A stretch of 64,000 nt of DNA from NCBI RefSeq assembly GCF_042186555.1, contig NC_133324.1:3193558-3257557 (forward strand), given 5' to 3'. The number at the start of each line of letters is the position of its first letter. The first letter of the stretch is position 1. Under the pieces are notes generated by a model. The model did not search any database. It was not told the DNA's origin and saw only the letters and a list, made by a program, of their open reading frames with translations. The translations under genes were made by a program, and so were the position numbers. The DNA is from Aquarana catesbeiana. Taxonomy: Eukaryota; Chordata; Amphibia; Anura; Ranidae. Of the stretch, positions 29,226 to 43,231 are shown one piece after another.

Positions 29226-32200
29226 TTACATCAGAGGACAGGGATCACCAATGGAGAATCGGAGGACAGGGATCACCAATGGAGAATCGGAGGACAGGGA
29301 TCACCAATGGAGAATCGGAGGACAGGGATCACCAATGGAGAATCAGAGGACAGGGATCACCAATGGAGAATCAGAGTACAGGGATCACAGCTGGAGAATC
29401 AGAGGACAGGGATCACCGCTGGAGAATCAGAAGACAGGGATCACCGCTGGAGAATCAGAGGACAGGGATCACCGCTGGAGAATCAGAGGACAGGGATCAC
29501 CGCTGGAGAATCAGAAGACAGGGATCACCGCTGGAGAATCAGAGGACAGGGATCACCGCTGGAGAATCAGAAGACATGGATCACCGCTGGAGAATCAGAG
29601 GACAGGGATCACCGCTGGAGAATCAGAAGACAGGGATCACCGCTGGAGAATCAGAAGACAGGGATCACCGCTGGAGAATCAGAGGACAGGGATCACCGCT
29701 GGAGAATCAGAGGACAGGGATCACCGCTGGAGAATCAGAGGACAGGGATCACCGCTGGAGAATCAGAGGACAGGGATCATCACTGGAGGATCAGAGGACA
29801 GGGATCACCGCTGGAGAATCAGAGGACAGGGATCACCGCTGGAGAATCAGAGGACAGGGATCACCGCTGGAGAATCAGAGGACAGGGATTACCAATGGAA
29901 AATCAGAGGACAGGGATCACAGCTGGAGAATCAGAGGACAGGGATCACCCCTGTGGAATCAGAGGACAGGGATCACCGCTGGAGAATCAGAGGACAGGGA
30001 TTACCAATGGAGAATCAGAGGACAGGGATCACCCCTGTGGAATCAGAGGACAGGGATCACCGCTGGAGAATCGGAAGACAGGGATCACCACTGGAGAATC
30101 AGAGGACAGGGATCACCGCTGGAGAATCGGAGGACAGGGATCACCCCTGGAGAATCAGAGGACAGGGATCACCGCTGGAGAATCAGAGGACAGGGATCAC
30201 CGCTGGAGAATCAGAGGACAGGGATCATCACTGGAGGATCAGAGGACAGGGATCACCGCTGGAGAATCAGAGGACAGGGATCATCACTGGAGGATCAGAG
30301 GACAGGGATCACCGCTGGAGAATCAGAAGACAGGGATCACCGCTGGAGAATCAGAGGACAGGGATCATCACTGGAGGATCAGAGGACAGGGATCACCGCT
30401 GGAGAATCAGAAGACAGGGATCACCGCTGGAGAATCAGAAGACAAGGATCACCGCTGGAGAATCAGAAGACAGGGATCACCGCTGGAGAATCAGAAGACA
30501 AGGATCACCGCTGGAGAATCAGAAGACAGGGATCACCGCTGGAGAATCAGAAGACAGGGATCACCGCTGGAGAATCAGAGGACAGGGATCATCGCTGGGG
30601 AAGCAGAGGACAGGGATCACCGCTGGAGAATCGGAGGACAGGGATCACCGCTGGAGAATCGGAAGACAGGGATCACCACTGGAGAATCAGAGGACAGGGA
30701 TCACCCCTGGAGAATCAGAAGACAGGGATCACCGCTGGAGAATCAGAAGACAGGGATCACCGCTGGAGAATCAGAAGACAGGGATCACCGCTGGAGAATC
30801 AGAGGACAGGGATCATCACTGGAGGATCAGAGGACAGGGATCACCGCTGGAGAATCAGAGGACAGGGATCATCACTGGAGAATCAGAGGACAGGGATCAC
30901 CACTGGAGAATCAGAGGACAGGGATCACCGCTGGAGAATCAGAGGACAGGGATCACCGCTGGAGAATCAGAGGACAGGGATCACCGCTGGAGAATCAGAG
31001 GACAGGGATCATCACTGGAGGATCAGAGGACAGGGATCACCGCTGGAGAATCAGAGGACAGGGATTACCAATGGAGAATCAGAGGACAGGGATCACCACT
31101 GGAGAATCAGAGGACAGGGATCACCGCTGGAGAATCGGAGGACAGGGATCACCGCTGGAGAATCAGAGGACAGGGATCACCGCTGGAGAATCAGAGGACA
31201 GGGATCACCGCTGGAGAATCAGAGGACAGGGATCACAGCTGGAGAATCAGAGGACAGGGATCACCACTGGAGAATCAGAGGACAGGGATCACCGCGGGAG
31301 AATCAGAGGACAGGGATCACCGCTGGAGAATCAGAGGACAGGGATCACCGCTGGAGAATCAGAGGACAGGGATCATCACTGGAGGATCAGAGGACAGGGA
31401 TCACCGCTGGAGAATCAGAAGACAGGGATCACCGCTGGAGAATCAGAAGACAAGGATCACCGCTGGAGAATCAGAAGACAGGGATCACCGCTGGAGAATC
31501 AGAAGACAAGGATCACCGCTGGAGAATCAGAAGACAGGGATCACCGCTGGAGAATCAGAGGACAGGGATCACCGCTGGGGAAGCAGAGGACAGGGATCAC
31601 CGCTGGAGAATCGGAGGACAGGGATCACCGCTGGAGAATCGGAAGACAGGGATCACCGCTGGAGAATCAGAAGACAGGGATCACCGCTGGAGAATCAGAG
31701 GACAGGGATCACCGCTGGAGAATCAGAGGACAGGGATCACCACTGGAGAATCAGAGGACAGGGATCACAGCTGGAGAATCAGAGGACAGGGATCACCACT
31801 GGAGAATCAGAGGACAGGGATCACCACTGGAGAATCAGAGGACAGGGATTACCAATGGAGAATCAGAGGACAGGGATCACAGCTGGAGAATCAGAGGACA
31901 GGGATTACCAATGGAGAATCAGAGGACAGGGATCACAGCTGGAGAATCAGAGGACAGGGATCACCACTGGAGAATCAGAGGACAGGGATCACCACTGGAG
32001 AATCAGAGGACAGGGATCACCACTGGAGAATCAGAGGACAGGGATCACCGCTGGAGAATCAGAGGACAGGGATCACCGCTGGAGAATCAGAGGACAGGGA
32101 TCATCACTGGAGGATCAGAGGACAGGGATCACCGCTGGAGAATCAGAGGACAGGGATTACCAATGGAGAATCAGAGGACAGGGATCACCGCTGGAGAATC

Positions 32201-33748
32201 GGAAGACAGGGATCACCACTGGAGAATCAGAGGACAGGGATTACCAATGGAGAATCAGAGGACAGGGATCACCGCTGGAGAATCAGAGGACAGGGATTAC
32301 CAATGGAGAATCAGAGGACAGGGATCACCGCTGGAGAATCGGAAGACAGGGATCACCACTGGAGAATCAGAGGACAGGGATCACCGCTGGAGAATCAGAA
32401 GACAGGGATCACCGCTGGAGAATCAGAAGACAGGGATCACCGCTGGAGAATCAGAAGACAGGGATCACCGCTGGAGAATCAGAGGACAGGGATCACCGCT
32501 GGAGAATCAGAGGACAGGGATCACCCCTGGAGAATCAGAGGACAGGGATCACCCCTGGAGAATCAGAGGACAGGGATCACCGCTGGAGAATCAGAGGACA
32601 GGGATCACCGCTGGAGAATCAGAGGACAGGGATCACCACTGGAGAATCAGAGGTCAGGGATCACCAATGGAGAATCAGAGGACAGGGATCACCTCTGGAG
32701 AATCAGAGGACAGGGATCACCTCTGGAGAATCAGAGGACAGGGATCACCTCTGGAGAATCAGAAGACAGGGATCACCGCTGGAGAATCAGAAGACAGGGA
32801 TCACCGCTGGAGAATCAGAGGACAGGGATCACCGCTGGAGAATCAGAGGACAGGGATCACCGCTGGAGAATCAGAGGACAGGGATCACCGCTGGAGAATC
32901 AGAGGACAGGGATCACCGCTGGAGAATCAGAGGACAGGGATCATCACTGGAGGATCAGAGGACAGGGATCACCGCTGGAGAATCAGAGGACAGGGATTAC
33001 CAATGGAGAATCAGAGGACAGGGATCACCGCTGGAGAATCAGAGGACAGGGATCATCACTGGAGGATCAGAGGACAGGGATCACCGCTGGAGAATCGGAG
33101 GACAGGGATCACCGCTGGAGAATCAGAGGACAGGGATCACCGCTGAAGAATCAGAGGACAGGGATCACCGCTGGAGAATCAGAGGACAGGGATCACCGCT
33201 GGAGAATCAGAGGACAGGGATCACCGCTGGAGAATCAGAGGACAGGGATCACCGCTGGAGAATCAGAGGACAGGGATCACCGCTGGAGAATCAGAGGACA
33301 GGGATCACCGCTGGAGAATCAGAAGACAGGGATCACCGCTGGAGAATCAGAGGACAGGGATCACCGCTGGAGAATCAGAGGACAGGGATCACCGCTGGAG
33401 AATCAGAGGACAGGGATCACCGCTGGAGAATCAGAAGACAGGGATCACCGCTGGAGAATCAGAGGACAGGGATCACCGCTGGAGAATCAGAGGACAGGGA
33501 TCACCGCTGGAGAATCAGAGGACAGGGATCACCGCTGGAGAATCAGAGGACAGGGATCACCGCTGGAGAATCAGAAGACAGGGATCACCGCTGGAGAATC
33601 AGAGGACAGGGATCACCGCTGGAGAATCAGAGGACAGGGATCACCGCTGGAGAATCAGAGGACAGGGATCACCGCTGGAGAATCAGAAGACAGGGATCAC
33701 CGCTGGAGAATCAGAGGACAGGGATCACCAATGGAGAATCAGAATCAG
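29226..33748. repeat. 27-bp minisatellite, about 167 units
   Basis: The unit is 'ggatcaccgctggagaatca' plus 'gaggaca'. Common variants are agaagaca, atcactggaggatc, attaccaatgg, cccctgtgg and gctggggaagc. Because 27 is divisible by three and the unit has no plus-strand stop in any frame, all three plus frames stay open for 1,350-1,570 codons. The variant units recur in runs (for example near 30360-30540 and 31380-31560), which indicates block duplications. I do not regard this as coding. Confidence 0.95.
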
Positions 33749-33912
33749 AAATTCTCTGCTCAGAACGGCGGTTTAGTTGCAGTAGGCACCCTGTGCAGAT
33801 CATGGTTGACTGGCTGTGTTGTAAAGGAATGTGATTTCAGCCCTGCAGAGGAGGAGCAGTATAGAGTGCTGTAATGGGAAAGGAGCTCAGCAGCCGGGCA
33901 TAGCGTCCAGGG
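33749..33912. other. No gene recognised
   Basis: Short unique stretch between the 27-bp array and the palindrome. Confidence 0.5.
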
Positions 33913-36886
33913 TAGGGATGAGCTGAACACCCCCCGGTTCGGTTCGCACCAGAACTTGCGAACAGACCAAAACTTCGCATGAACGTTAGAACCACATTGA
34001 AGGCTATGGGACTCGAACGTTCAAAATCAAAAGTGCTCATTTTAAAGGTTTATATGCAAGTTATTGTCCTAAAAAGTGTTTGGGGACCCGGGTCCTGCCC
34101 CAGGGGACATGGATCAATGCAAAAAAAAGTTTTAAAAACGGCCGTTTTTTTCGGGAGCAGTGATTTTAATAATGCTTAAAGTCAAACAATAAAAGTGTAA
34201 TATCCCTTTAAATTTCGTACCTGGGGGGTGTCTATAGTATGCCTGTAAAGGGGCGCATGTTTCCTGTGTTTAGAACAGTCTGACAGCAAAATGACATTTC
34301 AAAGGAAAAAAAGTCATTTAAAACTACTCGCGGCTATTAATGAATTGCCGGTCCGACAATACACATAAAAGTTCATTGATAAAAATGGCATGGGAATTCC
34401 CCACAGGGGAACCCCGAACCAAAATTAAAAAGAAAAAAAATGACGTGGGGGTCCCCCTAAATTCCATACCAGGCCCTTCATGTCTGGTATGGATATTAAG
34501 GGGAACCCCGGCCAAATTTTTTTTTAAAAATGGCGTGGGGTCCCCCTTCAGGTCTGGTATGGACTTTAAGGGGAACCCCGCGCCAAAATAAAAAAAAAAA
34601 AACGACGTGGGGTCCCCCCAAAAATCCATAACAGACCCTTATCCGAGCACGCAACCTGGCAGGCCGCAGGAAAAGAGGGGGGGACGAGAGAGCACCCCCC
34701 TCCTGAAACGTACCAGGCCACATGCCCTCAACATTGGGATGGTGCTTTGGGGTAGCCCCCCAAAACACCTTGTCCCCACATTGATGAGGACAAGAGCCTC
34801 ATCCCCACAACCCTTGACCGGTGGTTGTGGGGGTCTGCGGGCAGGGGGCTTATCGGAATCTGGAAGCCCCCTTTAACAAGGGAATCCTCAGATCCCGGCC
34901 CCCCATGTGAAATGGTAACCATTTCACACAAAAAATTTTAAAAATGACAAGAGACAGTTTTTTACAATTCCTTTATTTAAAGTCTTCTTTTTTCCATCTT
35001 CTAACTGCTTTCTTCCCTCATCCCCACAACCCTTGACCGGTGGTTGTGGGGGTCTGTGGGCGGGGGGGCTTATCGGAATCTGGAAGCCCCCTTTAACAAG
35101 GGGACCCCCAGATCCTGGCCCCCCCTATGCGAAATGGTTAGGGGGTACAAAAGTACCCCTACCATTTCACAAAAAAAAGTGTCAAAAATGACACGAGACA
35201 GTTTTTGACAATTCCTTTATTTAAAAAGTCTTCTTTTTTCCATCTTCTATCTTCCTTCGGTTTCTTCCTCTATCTTCTTCTTCCTCCGATCCTCTGCTTC
35301 TTTCTCCAGTATTCTCGTCCAGCATCCCCTCCCTCCCTCTCCATCTTTTTCTCTTCATCTTTTTCTCTTCATCCTCTTTTCGGGCCGCTCCGCATCCATG
35401 ATTGGATGGGAGGCTCCTGCTGTGTGACACTTCTCGTCTTCTGACTGTTCTTAAATAACAGAGGGCGGGGCCACCCGGTGACCCCGCTCCCTTCTGACAT
35501 CATGGGGAATGCCACAGGGAAGTCCCCGTGCGTCAGGGGGGGGCGGGGTAACCGGGTGGCCCCACCCTCCGTTATTTAAGAACAGTCAGAAGACGAGAAG
35601 TGTCACACAGCAGGAGCCTCCCATCCAACCATGGATGCGGAGCGGCCCGAAAAGAAGATGAAGAGAAGAAGATGAAGATAAGGAGACGCCGCGGAGGAAG
35701 ATGCCAGACGAGAACACTGGAGAAAGAAGCAGAGGATCGGAGGAAGAAGAAGATGGAGGAAGAAACCGAAGGAAGATAGAAGATGGAAAAAAGAAGACTT
35801 TTTAAATAAAGGAATTGTCAAAAACTGTCTCTTGTCATTTTTGACACTTTTTTTTGTGAAATGGTAGGGGTACTTTTGTACCCCCTTACCATTTCGCATA
35901 GGGGGGCCAGGATCTGGGGGTCCCCTTGTTAAAGGGGGCTTCCAGATTCCGATAAGCCCCCCGCCCGCAGACCCCCACAACCACCGGTCAAGGGTTGTGG
36001 GGATGAGGCTCTTGTCCTCATCAACATGGGGACAAGGTGCTTTGGTGGGCTACCCCAAAGCACCCTCCCAATGTTGAGGGCATGTGGCCTGGTACAGTTC
36101 AGGAGGGGGGGCGCTCTCTCGTCCCCCCCCCTCTTTTCCTGTGGCCTGCCAGGTTGCGTGCTCGGATAAGGGTCTGGTATGGATTTTTGGGGGGACCCCA
36201 AGCCAATTTTTTTTAATTTTGGCGTGGGGTTCCCCTTAAAATCCATACCAGACCTGAATGGTCTGGCATGAGTTTTGAGGGGGACCCCCCACGTCATTTT
36301 TTTTTAAATTTTGGCGCGGGGTTCCCCTTAATATCCATACCAGACCTGAAGGGCCTGGTATGGAATTTAGGGGGACCCCTCACGCCATTTTTAAAAAAAA
36401 TTTGGTTCGGGGTTCCCCTGTGGGGAATTCCCATGCCGTTTTTATCAATGAACTTTTATGTGTATTGTCGGAAAATTCATTAATAGCCGCGAGTAGTTTT
36501 AAATGACTTTTTTTCCTTTGAAATGTCATTTTGCTGTCAGACTGTTCTAAACACGGGACACATGCGCCCCTTTACAGGCATACTATAGACACCCCCCAGG
36601 TATGAAATTTAAAGGGATATTACACTTTTATTGTTTGACTTTAAGCATTATTAAAATCACTGCTCCCGAAAAAAAAACGTTTTTAAAACTTGTTTTTGCA
36701 TTGATCCATGTCCCCTGGGGCAGGACCCGGGTCCCCAAACACTTTTTATGACAATACCATGAATATAAGCTTTTAAAATTAGCACTTTTGATTTTTCACG
36801 TTCGAGTCAAACTTTTGGTCTGTTCGCATGTTCTGCCGCGGACCAAACCGGGGGGGGGGGGGTGGGGGGAGTTCGGCTCATCCCTA
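33913..36886. mobile_element. Giant palindrome made of two TAGGGATGAGC-type hAT ends
   Basis: It starts TAGGGATGAGC at 33913 and ends GCTCATCCCTA at 36886. The left arm (to about 35490) and right arm (from about 35545) are inverted copies including the G/C-rich block and a unique-looking inner part ('gacacttctcgtcttctgac' at 35427 against 35590-35610). The left arm is about 220 bp longer because the segment beginning at 34798 is tandemly duplicated at 35016. The centre is near 35520. The 8-bp flanks (GTCCAGGG and TTCACAAA) do not match, so it may have formed by inversion and not by a single insertion. Confidence 0.8.
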
Positions 36887-39774
36887 TTCACAAACTTATT
36901 ACACAACATAAAGTTACTTACCAGCCTGCTCAGTCATACACAACATACAGTTTCTTACACAAACATTTTAGGTTGTATTAAATGAGTCCCAAAACAACAC
37001 TGACAAACATACAACTAAATTCCCGCCATTATACCAAAAGATGAAAAATGAGTTCTTCTGTAAAGCAGAACCTCCCTAACACATCGGACAGAGAAAACGA
37101 ACCCCTTGCCTCAGGACAACAAAGTATTTTAAATGGTTTGATGTCCTGGACTGGGATCTGCTCCCCCCCTTCTCTTCCGGTGTGAAGGAGGTCCTGTTCG
37201 TTCCATAATATCCTGGCTCGTCATCACTGATGTGGGAATTTCGCTATCTGCTGCGAATCCATTTCAGCCTTTTTGGTATAATGCATCTTAATACGACCCT
37301 GTTTCCCGCTAAATCCCAAGTAACACAGACATGACCACCATTCTTACATCCTCAGCTCCACAGCTCAACTGTCTGCCTTCACGAGCCCAGCCCTTCGTTT
37401 TTATTTATCTGCAACAAAAGGAATGACAAACAGGAAGTCATGGCCCCAACAGCCAATCGCTTCCTCCATGAGAAATGACCACACAGAAAATGAACTCACA
37501 GGAAATGACCACATAGGAAATATCAACAGTAAAGGGAAGGGCATCCACAGGAGTGGGGGGGGGAGTGCACATGTCCCACCCACTTGAGGCATGTACACTG
37601 CCCCCCCGCCCAGCTACATGCATGCACATCCACCATCTTGGTCAGCATGGAGCCCACTCAATACTGCTCAGAGTAACCAGTATCTAGTGACTCGGTTAAA
37701 TTGATGATAGGCAACTCCTATCCTCATATTGATTAGTGGTTCCAAATTAATAATAACTACTGCAGTAGGGAACAGACACAAAAGATACGCTCAGCATCTT
37801 TCCAAATAACTGTTCTGCTTTATTATTGAAGGTTTTTATGCACATGATTACGTAGGTATCACATTAATATTACAATTGTACGTTTATGGTAACAAGGGGC
37901 GTAACATAGGCAGGCTAATTCTAATCAGGACTGGAAAGAATGTAAACATTTACTGAAAACATTATTAGTGCCGTGTGCACAGTGAGGGCCGTGTGCAATA
38001 CATACAAAATACAATACAATTATATACAGAACTTACACATTTCCATTACACTAGTAAGATCATTCTACTTGTTCTTACAGGCTTGAGAAGATCTGCGGGG
38101 ACATTGCTACTGCTGTTGTCAATATACGGTACAAGTATACCAACAAGGCAGACATCAATGTCCTTTTATAAAAGCAGATATGTATCCAAAAGGGATAGCG
38201 TAGCCACAACAGAGATATAATATGTTTCTCTCGTTATGCGGATTTCACTTCTCTAATGTTTATAGACATTTGAAGGCAAGAAGCCCAGCGCATTGCGCTT
38301 GATACTTACAAACCAGCAAACGCCCCACACACACCGAGAACACGTCTCCAACACACACCGAGAACACGTCTCCAACACACACCGAGAACACGTCTCCAAG
38401 CCCATGAGAAGGTTTTCATACTGACGGTTTTACCGCTGGTCCCGACTCAACCCAAGTGCGCTCTGCTAGAGAACTCCTTGGTTAAATCAGACACAGGGAG
38501 ACAGATGACAATCTATAAAACACACATCCTAGAATAAAATGTCCACAAGAGTCCATAGTCCATATAACAACATTTCCACAACACGGATACATGCCAGTTA
38601 CTGATAGAACCCATTTGGCAGCTAAGAGGAAATAAAGAGGCATAAACTGATAAACTGCAACAGATAACCAGGAGGCTAACAGTCATTGTGTTCCTTGTTA
38701 TGACAATACCTGTATGGGCAGAACACCGTGTCACCTTCACTTGTGGGTGGATAAAAACGAGCAAAAAAACCCTAAAACACATTCTGCTGAGAGGTGAGTC
38801 TGTCACAACGGAGTCCTTGAAAAATTCAACATTTGGAGCTCAATCTCAAGACTGGTGAAGGATCCAACTGGCACAAGAGGAGCTTCTTCTGCTTGGAGTC
38901 TTCTGATCTCTGCTGAGAAGTAAGTCCTCTTCTGAAATATGTGTGCAATTGGTTACAACTGAAAGATGAGGTGCCTTGTGTGAACTTCAAAGGGACCCCA
39001 TGTATGTGAAAGGTTTTTTTTTCTCACCAATGAAAGTCCATTATTTGTGTGCTGGATCCATGATGGTGGACTTTGTGAGTGTATGCCCTGAGAAGGTTGC
39101 AGGGATTACTGTGAAAGGTTTTATTTTAGTTAGCAGTGCTTAAAGTGAAAGTCCATTATTTTGCTTTGCACATCCTGAAAAGGGGGAGGGGGTGAGGGTT
39201 ACTGTCCAGATGTGTTTATGATGAAGTTGAGAGAAGTCGGCCATTACTTTGGGAGTTTGTGTGTTCTGACCCAAAGGTCAAAGCAGAAGGGGACATGTGT
39301 GACCCATGGACAGTTGATGAAGATAGTGCCCTCACCTACCCGAAGGCAGGTGTGGAACTGATTGGAGTCAGAAGGGTGGTGCCCTCATAAGAGACTATTA
39401 TATAGTGTAGAGATGAGATTTGGGTTTGGGACTAACATTGAGGGAAACCCACCATGTTCGTGGTTGCAGATCCAGAAAACTGATATGTAATTTTACCACC
39501 GTGGCAGCTGAATGACCATAATGCACTTTCTTTGAACCTAAGTCATGTGGCTTAGAAGGGCCAATAAGGGGGTGTTTTGGATAAGTCAGCCCCCTCCTTA
39601 AAAAAAGATTGGGTTCCCAGCAGCCATATTGTGCTTTATCTGTGAGAGGGAAATCATAGGGATCACTGCTGATAAAATGCACAGAGAGGGATCAGTAAAG
39701 GGCTTTGTAGGCACTATTGGGTCTGTTAAAGTCAATGTAAACCCCTACTGAGTGTCCTGTAGGTAGAAAAATGC
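36887..39774. other. No gene recognised
   Basis: A 2.9-kb stretch without recognised repeats or coding domains, the most unique-looking part of the window. It contains one small tandem repeat at 38327-38399. Confidence 0.5.
38327..38399. repeat. 24-bp repeat, three copies
   Basis: 'acacaccgagaacacgtctc' plus 'caac' occurs three times in a row. Confidence 0.9.
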
Positions 39775-40239
39775 TTTAACCCCTTCAATACCGGACACTT
39801 TTACCCCCTTCTGCCCAGGCCAATTTTCAGCTTTCGGCGCAGTCATACTTTGGATGACAATTGCGCAGTCATGCAACACTCTACCCATATGAAATTTTAG
39901 GAAATTAAAAAAATAATTTTTTTTCTATATTTTTTACATCCTGTCACCAGTGCAGTCCAGGATCATATAACTGGTGTGGCGGTGATCAGGGACACTGACT
40001 GGTGACAGTATGTAAAAAACAGTGACCAGAGCAATACGGTGTTACCACAATAACAATGTACTACACTTGGGAAGTGATCAGGATTTTTTTTATTGTTTTT
40101 ACACACTATGATTGCTTATAACTGTGAACTTTACGGTTATAAGCAACCATTTTTTTTTTCTGAATGAAAACTACTGATACAGTGTTTACTATTGTGATTA
40201 GCTGTGATTGGCCACAGCTAATCATATGGTATAGATGGG

Positions 40240-43231
40240 TAGGGCCGGATTAGCCACAAGGCCACCGAGGCCAGGCCTCGGGGCGGCAGTGGTGTAGGGG
40301 CGGCGCCGCTCCTGCAGCGACTTCGCGGCCGCCCCCCCTTTCGTGCTGCCCATTACAGTCTATTATGGGCACCAGTGCCCATAGAAAAGATGGCCGCGAG
40401 CCGACCACGCAACTGCGCATGCTCCTTTCCGAAGCCGGCCGGGCTCGGCAAAGCTTGTAAGCACTCGGCCGGGCGGCGCATGCGCAGTAGCGTGATTTCG
40501 CTGCCCGGCGCCATTTTTGAAAAAAGTAGAGAGTAGCTAGTAATGTCAGCGGTGCTGCGGTGGGGGAGAAAGATGACATCTCTCATTGCCCGCACCGCTG
40601 TTCCGCCCTCCTCCTTCTGATGGCAGGCAGCATGGCAAGGGACATCCCAATCTGGTGGCAAGGGACATCCCAATCTGGTGGCAAGTGACATCCCCATCTG
40701 GTGGCAAGTGACATCCCCATGTGGTGGCAGGCAGCGTGGCAAGTGACATCCCCATCTGGTGGCAGGCAGCGTGGCAAGTGATATCCCCATCTGGTGGCAG
40801 GCATGGTGGCAAGTGACATCCCCATCTGGTGGCAGGCATGGTGGCAAGTGACATCCCCATCTGGTGGCAGGCAGCGTGGCAAGTGACATCCCCATCTGGT
40901 GGCAGGCAGCGTGGCAAGTGATATCCCCATCTGGTGGCAGGCATGGTGGCAAGTGACATCCCCATCTGGTGGCAGGCAGCGTGGCAAGTGACATCCCCAT
41001 CTGGTGGCAGGCATGGTGGCAAGTGACATCCCCATCTGGTGGCAGGCAGTGTGGCAAGTGACATCCCCTTCTGGTGGCAGGCAGCGTGGCAAGTGATATC
41101 CCCATCTGGTGGGAGGCAGCGTGGCAAGTGATATCCCCATCTGGTGGCAGGCAGCGTGGCAAGTGATATCCCCATCTGGTGGCAGGCATGGTGGCAAGTG
41201 ACATCCCCATCTGGTGGCAGGCAGCGTGGCAAGTGACATCCCCATCTGGTGGCAGGCAGCGTGGCAAGTGACATCCCCATCTGGTGGCAGGCATGGTGGC
41301 AAGTGACATCCCCATCTGGTGGCAGGCAGCGTGGCAAGTGACATCCCCATCTGGTGGCAGGCATGGTGGCAAGTGACATCCCCATCTGGTGGCAGGCAGC
41401 GTGGCAAGTGTCATCCCCGTCTGGTGGCAGGCATAGTGGCAAGTGACATCCCCATCTGGTGGCAGGCAGCGTGGCAAGTGTCATCCCCATCTGGTGGCAG
41501 GCAGCGTGGCAAGTGACATCCCCATCTGGTGGCAGGCAGCGTGGCAAGTGACATCCCCATCTGGTGGCAGACAGCGTGGCAAGTGATATCCCCATCTGGT
41601 GGCAGGCAGCGTGGCAAGTGTCATCCCCATCTGGTGGCAGACATGGTGGCAAGTGACATCCCCATCTGGTGGCAGGCAGCGTGGCAAGTGACATCCCCAT
41701 CTGGTGGCAGGCATGGTGGCAAGTGACATCCCCATCTGGTGGCAGGCATAGTGGCAAGTGTCATCCCCATCTGGTGGCAGGCAGCATGGCAAGTGACATC
41801 CCCATCTGGTGGCAGGCATGGTGGCAAGTGACATCCCCATCTGGTGGCAGGCAGCGTGGCAAGTGATATTCCCATCTGGTGGCAGGCAGCGTGGCAAGTG
41901 TCATCCCCATCTGGTGGCAGGCAGCGTGGCAAGTGACATCCCCATCTGGTGGCAGGCATGGTGGCAAGTGACATCCCCATGTGGTGGCAGGCAGCGTGGC
42001 AAGTGATATCCCCATCTGGTGGCAGGCAGCGTGGCAAGTGATATCCCCATCTGGTGGAAGGCATGGTGGCAAGTGACATCCCCATCTGGTGGCAGGCAGC
42101 GTGGCAAGTGACATCCCCATCTGGTGGCAGGCAGCGTGGCAAGTGACATCCCCATCTGGTGGCAGGCATGGTGGCAAGTGACATCCCCATCTGGTGGCAG
42201 GCAGCGTGGCAAGTGACATCCCCATCTGGTGGCAGGCATGGTGGCAAGTGACATCCCCATCTGGTGGCAGGCAGCGTGGCAAGTGTCATCCCCATCTGGC
42301 GGCAGGCAGCGTGGCAAGTGACATCCCCATCTGGTGGCAGGCAGCGTGGCAAGTGTCATCCCCATCTGGTGGCAGGCAGTGTGGCAAGTGACATCCCCAT
42401 CTGGTGGCAGGCAGCGTGGCAAGTGACATCCCCATCTGGTGGCAGGCAGCGTGGCAAGTGTCATCCCCATCTGGTGGCAGGCAGTGTGGCAAGTGTCATC
42501 CCCATCTGGTGGCAGGCAGCGTGGCAAGTGACATCCCCATCTGGTGGCAGGCATAGTGGCAAGTGACATCCCCATCCGGTGGCAGGCATAGTGGCAAGTG
42601 ACATCCCCATCTGGTGGCAGGCAGCGTGGCAAGTGACATCCCCATCTGGTGGCAGGCAGTGTGGCAAGTGTCATCCCCATCTGGTGGCAGGCAGCGTGGC
42701 AAGTGACATCCCCATCTGGTGGCAGGCATAGTGGCAAGTGACATCCCCATCCGGTGGCAGGCATAGTGGCAAGTGACATCCCCATCCGGTGGCAGGCATA
42801 GTGGCAAGTGACAAGAGATGGTGGCAAGTGACACGCTCAGGGCTCCCAATGATTCTGCATTATGGTGAGTTGAACTATTTCAGTTTATATTACAATGTAA
42901 TGATAGAAGTAATGTGTTTCAATCATCCTGACACCATAACAACATTGGTGCCGGGGATGATTGAAGCACTAACACCAGCCATTGCTGGTGTTAGTGAAAA
43001 TTTGCCTGCGAAAAATCCTTACCCCTCGCGCCTACCCTGAAGTATTTTTAGTCTGTACAATTAAAGACAGTTATTTTCAGTGTTCTCGTGTATGGAGATA
43101 TGTTTTTAATTGATCTATTGTAAAAGTCATCGATAAAGGACGTGGTTTGTGTGTGTGTGTGTGTGCGTGTGGGGGGGGGCGGCATTGAAGGACCCGGCCT
43201 TGGGGTGGCAAAGGGAGTAAATCCGGGCCTG
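40240..43231. mobile_element. Non-autonomous hAT element with 8-bp target duplication
   Basis: TAGATGGG lies at 40232-40239 and again at 43232-43239. The ends are TAGGGCCGGATTAGCC and (inverted) CAGGCCCGGATTTACTCC, typical of hAT termini. Of its 2,992 bp, about 2,200 are a 35-bp tandem array. The rest has no transposase. Without the array it would be a short element of roughly 0.8 kb. Confidence 0.88.
40622..42822. repeat. 35-bp minisatellite, about 63 units
   Basis: The unit is 'gtggcaagtgacatccccat' plus 'ctggtggcaggcagc'. The last letters vary (gcagc, gcatg, gcata) and 'acatc' alternates with 'atatc' or 'tcatc'. Because 35 is not a multiple of three, minus-strand frames show a 35-residue period; these are not genes. 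Confidence 0.95.

Noticed and set aside
29091..33874. Three plus-strand open frames of 1,351-1,572 codons
   Set aside because: They are the three readings of one 27-bp tandem repeat without stops. No start context, domain or unique coding sequence supports a protein.
33905..36894. 8-bp target duplication for the giant palindrome
   Set aside because: The flanks GTCCAGGG and TTCACAAA do not match, so simple hAT insertion is not supported.
40353..42849. Minus-strand Cys/His-rich frames (CLPPDGDVTCHAACHQMG), superficially like zinc-binding repeats
   Set aside because: They follow a 35-bp array with a 35-residue period in every frame, which is a by-product of the repeat.
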